From Gammaproteobacteria bacterium (lineage in GTDB: Bacteria; Pseudomonadota; Gammaproteobacteria; Immundisolibacterales; Immundisolibacteraceae), in the NCBI GenBank assembly GCA_003645395.1, contig QNFC01000041.1:1-10193 (forward strand): DNA of 10,193 nt, written 5' to 3'. Under the pieces are notes generated by a model. That model did no database searches. It worked only from the letters and a program-made list of their open reading frames with translations, and was not told where the DNA came from. Below are positions 5,776-10,193 of this stretch, one piece after another. Position 1 is the first letter of the stretch; the number at the start of each line of letters is the position of its first letter. The position numbers were made by a program, and so were the translations under genes.

Positions 5776-5813
5776 TTAACGGGTGATCGGGTAGTTACTC
5801 GATCACCCGTTAA
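5776..5813. terminator. Long perfect hairpin between convergent genes
   Basis: TTAACGGGTGATCG (5776-5789) and its exact complement (5800-5813) form a 14-bp stem. One G-T and two more pairs extend it to a tetraloop AGTT. It lies midway between the stop of the oxygenase (5749) and the stop of the methyltransferase (5847), the expected place for a two-way terminator. No clean T-run follows on either strand, so termination may be weak, or the stem may act mainly as an mRNA 3' end stabiliser. Confidence 0.65.
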
Positions 5814-5846
5814 GGCGTATTTAATCGGTTGGCCGTTCGAGTTTCT

Positions 5847-6533
5847 CTAGCCCCTGGGCGAATCACTTCCCGGCATATACCCGCTAATTTGTAGGTGTCT
5901 GTCGCTGGTTACGGTTACCTGCAGGCTATGTAGTTCTGCGGTATCGAGCTGTTGCTCAACTTCGGCCGGGGTGAATGCGGCAAGCAAGGAATGGTAAAAG
6001 TCGTTTCGCAGGAGTGATGGTTCACTGCCGGAATAAGTGTCGACCAGGATTTGGGCTTGCACGGTCGAATTGGGGCGACGCAGGTCGGTGATGTAGATAA
6101 CTGCGCCGGGCGCCGCGGCCTGTTTTAGTGTTTGCCAGAGCAGCAAGGGGTCGTGCAGATGGTGGAGCAGGGAGTTGCTGACCACTGCCTGATATGTTGG
6201 CAGGGGCAGCGAATTTGCCGGTAACTGTAGATCAAACAGCGAGACCTGATTGCTGAGTCCAGCTGCTGCAATCGCGGTGTTGCCTTCGACAAGCATGGCT
6301 GGTGATCCGTCGATACCGTGAAACCGAGCATGTGGCCAGGCTTTGGCAAAGCGTATGAGCAGATCCGCCGGGCCGCAACCCAGGTCGAGCACAGTCCCCG
6401 TTAACGTCAACCCGGGAAAGGTCTCTCCAAGATGGTCGGCGATCCGCTGGTGTGGCAGGGCAAAATCGGCCTGAGCGTAGGCGACGGCCTGCGCCGGATC
6501 GAGCATCAGTTCTGGTTCAGGAATGCGCTGCAT
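5847..6533 (-). CDS. Class I SAM-dependent methyltransferase
   Basis: A 228-residue protein with the Rossmann-like fold that binds S-adenosylmethionine. Motif I is VLDLGCGPAD at 48-57, an acidic ribose-binding Asp75 sits in FHGIDGSP, and the later SNSLLHHLHDP (about 119-129) is the motif IV region of small-molecule methyltransferases. After this comes a hydrophobic strand ending YITDLRRP. There is no substrate-specific domain that would name the acceptor. It is the last gene of a leftward run after yicC and hemJ, 15 bases behind the hemJ stop, so it is probably co-transcribed and perhaps translated by coupling. No good ribosome binding site precedes the ATG at 6533, and the later Met10 has none either. 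The substrate is unknown. Confidence 0.85.
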   Translation of the reverse strand: MQRIPEPELMLDPAQAVAYAQADFALPHQRIADHLGETFPGLTLTGTVLDLGCGPADLLIRFAKAWPHARFHGIDGSPAMLVEGNTAIAAAGLSNQVSLFDLQLPANSLPLPTYQAVVSNSLLHHLHDPLLLWQTLKQAAAPGAVIYITDLRRPNSTVQAQILVDTYSGSEPSLLRNDFYHSLLAAFTPAEVEQQLDTAELHSLQVTVTSDRHLQISGYMPGSDSPRG

Positions 6534-6548
6534 GGCGAGGGTGACGGG

Positions 6549-6974
6549 TCAGAAAGGTTTGACTATTGTGGCGACCACGATGGCGATCAGCATCAGCGTG
6601 GGCAGTTCGTTAAACACGCGGTAGAACTTGCTGCTGTGGTGGTTTTGGTCGTTACGAAATTGCTTCAGGAAAATCCAGCAGTAGTAGTGGTAGACAAACA
6701 GCAAAATCACCAAGGTCAGCTTCAGGTGCAACCAGCCCATGGATTTGTAGGTTACCCAAGCGTAGTCAAACAGCATGACCAGACCAAGTACCAGCGCCAC
6801 GACCGCGGCTGGCGTCATGATGCCGAAAAACAGACGGCGTTCCATGATTTTGAAGCGGTCGATGCTGATGGGGTCGATGGTGGTGGCGTGGTAAACGAAT
6901 AGCCGGGGTAGATAGAAAAGCCCAGCAAACCAGGCGATGACGGCGATCAGGTGGAAGGCTTTAATCCAGAGCAT
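6549..6974 (-). CDS. hemJ: Protoporphyrinogen IX oxidase HemJ (CopD/UPF0093 family membrane protein)
   Basis: A 141-residue inner-membrane protein expected to oxidise protoporphyrinogen IX to protoporphyrin IX, the step before ferrochelatase, in bacteria that lack HemG and HemY. Four hydrophobic helices are visible at about 4-23, 53-71, 82-103 and 124-140. Family signatures are clear: KAFHLIAVIAWFAGLFYLPR at the N-terminus with the conserved His8, the FKIMERRLFFGIMTP segment, WLHLKL with His83 and Lys85, YHYYCW, and the ending FNELPTLMLI...KPF. Length is normal for HemJ. It sits 30 bases behind yicC and 15 before the methyltransferase on the same strand. The upstream GGA is only a modest ribosome binding site. 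Confidence 0.92.
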   Translation of the reverse strand: MLWIKAFHLIAVIAWFAGLFYLPRLFVYHATTIDPISIDRFKIMERRLFFGIMTPAAVVALVLGLVMLFDYAWVTYKSMGWLHLKLTLVILLFVYHYYCWIFLKQFRNDQNHHSSKFYRVFNELPTLMLIAIVVATIVKPF

Positions 6975-7004
6975 TACTTATTTCCAGGAGTGGTTTAGGC
7001 CAGA

Positions 7005-7877
7005 TTACTCAATGTTCTGCACCTGCTCGCGCATCTGTTCAATGAGCACTTTGAGGTCAACAGTGAGGCCGGTCATGGCGCCATCAATGGACTTTGACGC
7101 GGTGGTATTGGCTTCGCGGTTGAGTTCCTGCATTAAAAAATCGAGCCGGCGGCCGATGGGTTCGTCGCGTTGCAGGGTGTCGCGAACTTCTCCCAGGTGA
7201 ATGCGCAGGCGATCCAGCTCTTCTTCGACATCAGCTTTCTGGGCGGTGATTACCAGTTCCTGTTCGAGGCGTTCGGGGTCGACGGTGGTAGCCATGTCGG
7301 CAATTCGGCTGCGCAGTTTTTCGCCGCGCTTAGCGAGTATCTCCGGCACGCGCGCAGCTATCTGGTCAACGATGTCGTCGATAGTGGTGAGGCGTGTAGT
7401 GATGACCTCTCCAAGTTGCTCACCTTCGCGGTTACGGGTTTCACACAGCTGTTGCAGGGTTGTTTTTAGCGCGCTGGCTGCGGTCTTGATGAGTTGCTGG
7501 CTATCGGGCTGGATCGGCGGGTTGACGGCATCTGGCCAGGCGAGGACGTCGAGGCTGGTAGCGCCACGGTGGTTTGCGGGCATGCGCGGTTCAATCTGCG
7601 CCATTGCCACCAGCAGGCCGTCGATCAGATCATGGTTAAGTTGTAGTTCGTGAGTGTGGTCTAGTGGCGGCTGGTATTTTAAGGTGCAGTCGACCTTGCC
7701 CCGCTTTAATGATTGCTGCAGTAGTTTGCGCACGGTGGGTTCGAGCTGGCGCAGCGGTTCCGGCAGCCGCAGGTTGAGTTCGAGGTAGCGATGGTTGACG
7801 GAGCGAAGTTCCCAGATAAAGGTACCGGCATCGCCGCTGGTTTCGTCACGGGCAAAGGCGGTCATGCTGTGGGGCAT
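7005..7877 (-). CDS. yicC: YicC family endoribonuclease
   Basis: A 290-residue cytoplasmic protein of the YicC/YloC family; E. coli YicC has been described as an endoribonuclease acting on RNA including the small RNA RyhB. The N-terminal domain opens with the family hallmark HSMTAFAR followed by WELRSVNHRYLEL. The C-terminal DUF1732 domain ends with GRRLDFLMQELNREANT, SKS and VLIEQMREQVQNIE, near-consensus text. The frame is open upstream to 8096, but the start at 7877 fits the family start and has GGAG 6 bases before it. It heads the leftward yicC-hemJ-methyltransferase run and diverges from rph, the common arrangement in gammaproteobacteria, which puts two RNA-processing enzymes on one intergenic region. 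Confidence 0.95.
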   Translation of the reverse strand: MPHSMTAFARDETSGDAGTFIWELRSVNHRYLELNLRLPEPLRQLEPTVRKLLQQSLKRGKVDCTLKYQPPLDHTHELQLNHDLIDGLLVAMAQIEPRMPANHRGATSLDVLAWPDAVNPPIQPDSQQLIKTAASALKTTLQQLCETRNREGEQLGEVITTRLTTIDDIVDQIAARVPEILAKRGEKLRSRIADMATTVDPERLEQELVITAQKADVEEELDRLRIHLGEVRDTLQRDEPIGRRLDFLMQELNREANTTASKSIDGAMTGLTVDLKVLIEQMREQVQNIE

Positions 7878-8001
7878 AAATAACTCCAAAGGGGGTGGGC
7901 GTTGCGGGAATGGCGTGGGTAAAGCCCTATTGTCGCCACTGTGAGTGAAATCAGCTACTCCAATTATTAAAACAGCTGCTCTTTTGTTAGCCGATCGCCA
8001 A

Positions 8002-8007
8002 TATAAT
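8002..8007 (+). promoter_or_regulatory. Consensus -10 box (TATAAT) in the yicC-rph intergenic region
   Basis: A perfect TATAAT lies 104 bases upstream of the rph start, in the 233-bp divergent region. No convincing -35 sits at 16-18 bases: TTGTTA at 7984-7989 is too close. It may belong to a promoter relying on other contacts, or be chance in an AT-rich patch. TTAGCCGAT occurs on both sides of it (7987-7995 and 8041-8049). Confidence 0.3.
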
Positions 8008-8110
8008 ATCCGCCCCCTGACCCCTGGTGGTCCAGATGAATTAGCCGATGCCCGCCGTTTTCTGGTGTCGGATTGACTTAAACAGATACTCAGCAAATAA
8101 AGGAATAACT

Positions 8111-8833
8111 ATGCGACCGAGTGGCCGACCTCCTGAACAGATGCGCGAAGTGAAGATTACTCGCAACTACGTAAAACACGCCGAGGGCTCGGTGATGATT
8201 GAGTTTGGCGACACCCGCGTGCTTTGTAACGCCAGTGTTGAGGAGCGAGTGCCTGGTTTTAAACGCGGCAGCGGTGAGGGCTGGGTGACTGCCGAGTATT
8301 CCATGTTGCCAAGAGCGACTCACACCCGCGGCAATCGCGAGGCCGTGCGTGGTAAGCAGAGTGGTCGTACTCAGGAAATTCAACGGCTTATCGGCCGCTC
8401 GTTGCGCGCGGTGGTTGATTTGACTGCGTTGGGTGAGCGTTCGGTATTAATCGACTGTGATGTCATTCAGGCCGATGGTGGAACCCGGACCGCCGCCATA
8501 ACCGGTGCTTACGTGGCGCTGCAAGATGCGGTGCAGTATCTACTGAAGAAAAAGAAACTCAAGGTGTCGCCGATTCACGGTGCGGTGGCGGCAATTTCTG
8601 CCGGTATTGTTGACGGCGTGCCGGTGCTCGACCTCGATTATATTGAGGACTCAAGTGCCGAGACAGACATGAACTTTGTCATCAATGATGCCGGGGCTTT
8701 CGTAGAAGTGCAGGGCACGGCAGAGGGCCATGCGTTTCGGCTTGAAGAGATGATGAGTATGGTTAACCTGGCCCAGTCTGGCGTAAGCCAGTTAATTGAG
8801 TTGCAGCGCCAGGCGCTGTCTGAAACGAGCTAG
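8111..8833 (+). CDS. rph: Ribonuclease PH
   Basis: A 240-residue phosphate-dependent 3'-5' exoribonuclease that trims tRNA 3' ends and other structured RNAs, acting as a hexameric ring of the PNPase-like fold. It starts with the typical RPSGR and carries HAEGSVMIEFGDTRVLC, GWVTAEYSMLPRAT and GRTQEIQRLIGRSLRA. Arg86 and Arg126 (GGTRTA) are the phosphate-binding arginines, and Asp180 and Asp186 (LDYIEDSSAETD) the metal site. The length matches the family, so unlike the frameshifted E. coli K-12 copy it is intact. The frame extends upstream to 8048, but 8111 fits the family start and has AGGA 6 bases before it. It is followed after 11 bases by rdgB, so the two form an operon. Confidence 0.97.
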   Translation: MRPSGRPPEQMREVKITRNYVKHAEGSVMIEFGDTRVLCNASVEERVPGFKRGSGEGWVTAEYSMLPRATHTRGNREAVRGKQSGRTQEIQRLIGRSLRAVVDLTALGERSVLIDCDVIQADGGTRTAAITGAYVALQDAVQYLLKKKKLKVSPIHGAVAAISAGIVDGVPVLDLDYIEDSSAETDMNFVINDAGAFVEVQGTAEGHAFRLEEMMSMVNLAQSGVSQLIELQRQALSETS

Positions 8834-8844
8834 TTGTCGGGTTA

Positions 8845-9453
8845 GTGGCGCAAGTGCCGAACTTGAAAAAAATAGTGTTAGCGAGCCGTAATCCCGGCAA
8901 GTTGGCAGATTTTTCCATTCTGCTGGCGTCATTACAGATTGAGCTGGCGAGTGTGGCTGACTTTACTGACGAAGAGGTGGCGGAGACCGGCGGCACCTTT
9001 ATCGAGAATGCATTGTTAAAGGCCCGGCACGCCAGCGGTGTGTCGGGTCTGCCGGCGCTGGCGGATGATTCGGGCCTGGTTGTGGATGCGCTGGGTGGCG
9101 CGCCAGGTATTTACTCCGCTCGCTATGCGGGTGATGGGGTTGATGACAGCGACAACAATCAAAAACTACTGGCCGAAATGGCGGGATTTGATGGTGACCG
9201 AAGAGCGGCCCATTTCCACTGTAGTTTGGTGCTGCTGATGTCTGCGGACGACCCGGCCCCACTTATTGGCGAAGGCCGCTGGGGAGGTATGATTGCCCAT
9301 CAGGCAAGTGGCGTAGCCGGGTTTGGTTATGACCCCCTGTTTGTTCCCGTCGGCGAAACGCGAGCGGTGGCGGAGTTTTCTGCCGTCGAGAAAAATCGAC
9401 GTAGCCACCGGGGGCTGGCCTGGCAGCGGTTGAGGCCATTATTGAACGGGTAA
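8845..9453 (+). CDS. rdgB: XTP/dITP pyrophosphatase (non-canonical purine NTP pyrophosphatase)
   Basis: A 202-residue house-cleaning enzyme of the HAM1/RdgB family that hydrolyses dITP, XTP and ITP to the monophosphate and pyrophosphate, keeping deaminated purines out of nucleic acids. Signatures in order: the nucleotide-binding SRNPGK (14-19), EVAETGGTFIENALLKAR, the metal and catalytic ALADDSGLVVDAL (Asp74, Asp75), GAPGIYSARYAG, GFGYDPLF, and KNRRSHRG near the C-terminus. It begins with GTG at 8845, 11 bases after the rph stop. Later in-frame GTG (8854) or TTG (8863) starts are possible, and the TTG start (LKKIVLAS) would match the usual MKKIVLAS opening. None has a strong ribosome binding site, which suggests coupling to rph. 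Confidence 0.96.
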   Translation: MAQVPNLKKIVLASRNPGKLADFSILLASLQIELASVADFTDEEVAETGGTFIENALLKARHASGVSGLPALADDSGLVVDALGGAPGIYSARYAGDGVDDSDNNQKLLAEMAGFDGDRRAAHFHCSLVLLMSADDPAPLIGEGRWGGMIAHQASGVAGFGYDPLFVPVGETRAVAEFSAVEKNRRSHRGLAWQRLRPLLNG

Positions 9454-9505
9454 GTCAGGATGGGTCGCGACTGAGGCAAAAGTGCGGGCAGGCATTTAGT
9501 AAGGA

Positions 9506-10193
9506 CTAATGCTGCAATATGATTTCGAGCACAAATTTGCTGCCGATATAGCCCACTACCAGCAGGCTAAAGGCGGCCAGGCAAAGCCGAACAGCGATGC
9601 GGCCGCGCCAACCGAGTAGGTAATGACCCGTTAGCAGGATGGCATAAAGCAACCAGGCGAGCAGTGAAAGCACCGTCTTGTGGATGACATGTTGTGCAAA
9701 GAGGTCTTCCATATGGAACCAGCCGGTGATCAGACTGGCGGTTAACCCGATGAAACCAATCAGCACGAATCTGAACAGCAGCGTTTCGAGTTGCTGTAAT
9801 GGGGGCATGCCATTGAGAAAGCGGCCAGGATGTTTGCTGCGGAGTTGGTGGTCGATAAAGGCCATGAACAGCGCCTGCAGGCTGGCAACGGCGAGCAGGC
9901 TGTAAGCAATGATTGAAAGCAGGATATGGCTCAGTAATGGTCCGCTTAAGACAATTGGGTGAGCTGAGCCAAAGGGTAATGATGGAAGCAACACACAGAG
10001 CGCGGCAACCGGCATCACAATAATGCCGAAACCCTCCAGGTGCGTGTGCCAGGAACTCAACCAGAAAACCGTGACCGTAACCAGGGCGGTAAGCGATAAC
10101 GTGTTGGCGAAGCGTAGGTCGGCGCCAGCAGGGGATTCAAGGTAACTGTAGATTATGGATGTGTGTAACAGGATCGTTGCAGCGGTTAGCCAT
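9506..10193 (-). CDS. ypjD: YpjD/CcsA-like cytochrome c assembly family membrane protein, N-terminus cut by window edge
   Basis: An integral membrane protein of the CcsA/CcmC/ResC heme-handling superfamily; the family in general presents heme for cytochrome c assembly, while the exact role of YpjD is less clear. The frame stays open from the stop at 9506 to the right edge, giving 228 residues (visible N-terminal text WLTAATILLHTSIIYSY). I place no start inside the window: the TTG at 10060 lies within an unbroken hydrophobic frame. About 35 residues are probably missing relative to E. coli YpjD. Several membrane helices are visible. The C-terminal part carries the family text GWFHMEDLFAQHVIHKTVLSLLAW, with the conserved His in HK, then LLGWRGRIA. 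It converges with rdgB across 52 bases. Confidence 0.88.
   Translation of the reverse strand, partial: WLTAATILLHTSIIYSYLESPAGADLRFANTLSLTALVTVTVFWLSSWHTHLEGFGIIVMPVAALCVLLPSLPFGSAHPIVLSGPLLSHILLSIIAYSLLAVASLQALFMAFIDHQLRSKHPGRFLNGMPPLQQLETLLFRFVLIGFIGLTASLITGWFHMEDLFAQHVIHKTVLSLLAWLLYAILLTGHYLLGWRGRIAVRLCLAAFSLLVVGYIGSKFVLEIILQH

Noticed and set aside
6432..6902. 156-codon plus-strand ORF across methyltransferase and hemJ
   Set aside because: Antisense shadow of two clearly recognisable genes; His/Gln/Asp-rich translation without a domain.
7878..8096. N-terminal extension of YicC into the rph promoter region
   Set aside because: The family starts at HSMTAFAR, a good ribosome binding site precedes 7877, and the extension would overlap the rph leader.
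8048..8110. 21-residue N-terminal extension of RNase PH
   Set aside because: RNase PH begins at MRPSGR in the family and AGGA is correctly placed before 8111.
10058..10060. TTG start for the YpjD-like gene inside the window
   Set aside because: The same frame stays open with hydrophobic, family-like text to the right edge, so the true start is outside the window.

Overview
The window looks like chromosomal DNA of a gammaproteobacterium, probably a marine member of the Cellvibrionales type. The right half is a core block (YicC nuclease, RNase PH, RdgB, HemJ, a YpjD/CcsA-like protein) with the gene order and protein signatures of that class. The left part holds a PEP-CTERM secreted protein and a benzoate-dioxygenase-like Rieske oxygenase, both common in marine heterotrophs of this group. 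The taxonomic placement is inference from gene content only.

Region 1 (1-2125) is an accessory, gene-poor stretch. It has a leftward PEP-CTERM protein in visibly more AT-rich DNA. Next comes a 33-bp tandem repeat, then about 950 bases without a convincing gene but with several hairpins and one possible three-way-junction RNA. This reads as a scar of mobile DNA, but no transposase or integrase can be named.

Region 2 (2126-5813) is a small catabolic or redox group: a rightward 3-hydroxyacyl-CoA dehydrogenase-like enzyme, a convergent leftward two-domain sulfurtransferase with unusual active-site residues, and a rightward Rieske oxygenase large subunit of the BenA/AntA type. The sulfurtransferase and the oxygenase diverge from a shared 294-bp intergenic region that carries a clean palindrome next to the oxygenase start. 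The oxygenase has no small subunit or reductase gene beside it. A long perfect hairpin closes the unit.

Region 3 (5847-10193) is the core block. A leftward run yicC, hemJ, class I methyltransferase (gaps of 30 and 15 bases) diverges from a rightward pair rph, rdgB (gap of 11 bases). The last gene is a leftward YpjD/CcsA-like membrane protein that runs off the right edge. The themes are RNA turnover (YicC, RNase PH), nucleotide-pool cleaning (RdgB) and heme or cytochrome chemistry (HemJ, CcsA family).

I found no CRISPR array, tRNA, rRNA, intact insertion sequence, or recognisable defence system. The most unusual items are the structured non-coding DNA at 1175-2010, the sulfurtransferase lacking the usual mercaptopyruvate catalytic residues, and the orphan oxygenase subunit with its palindromic operator candidate.
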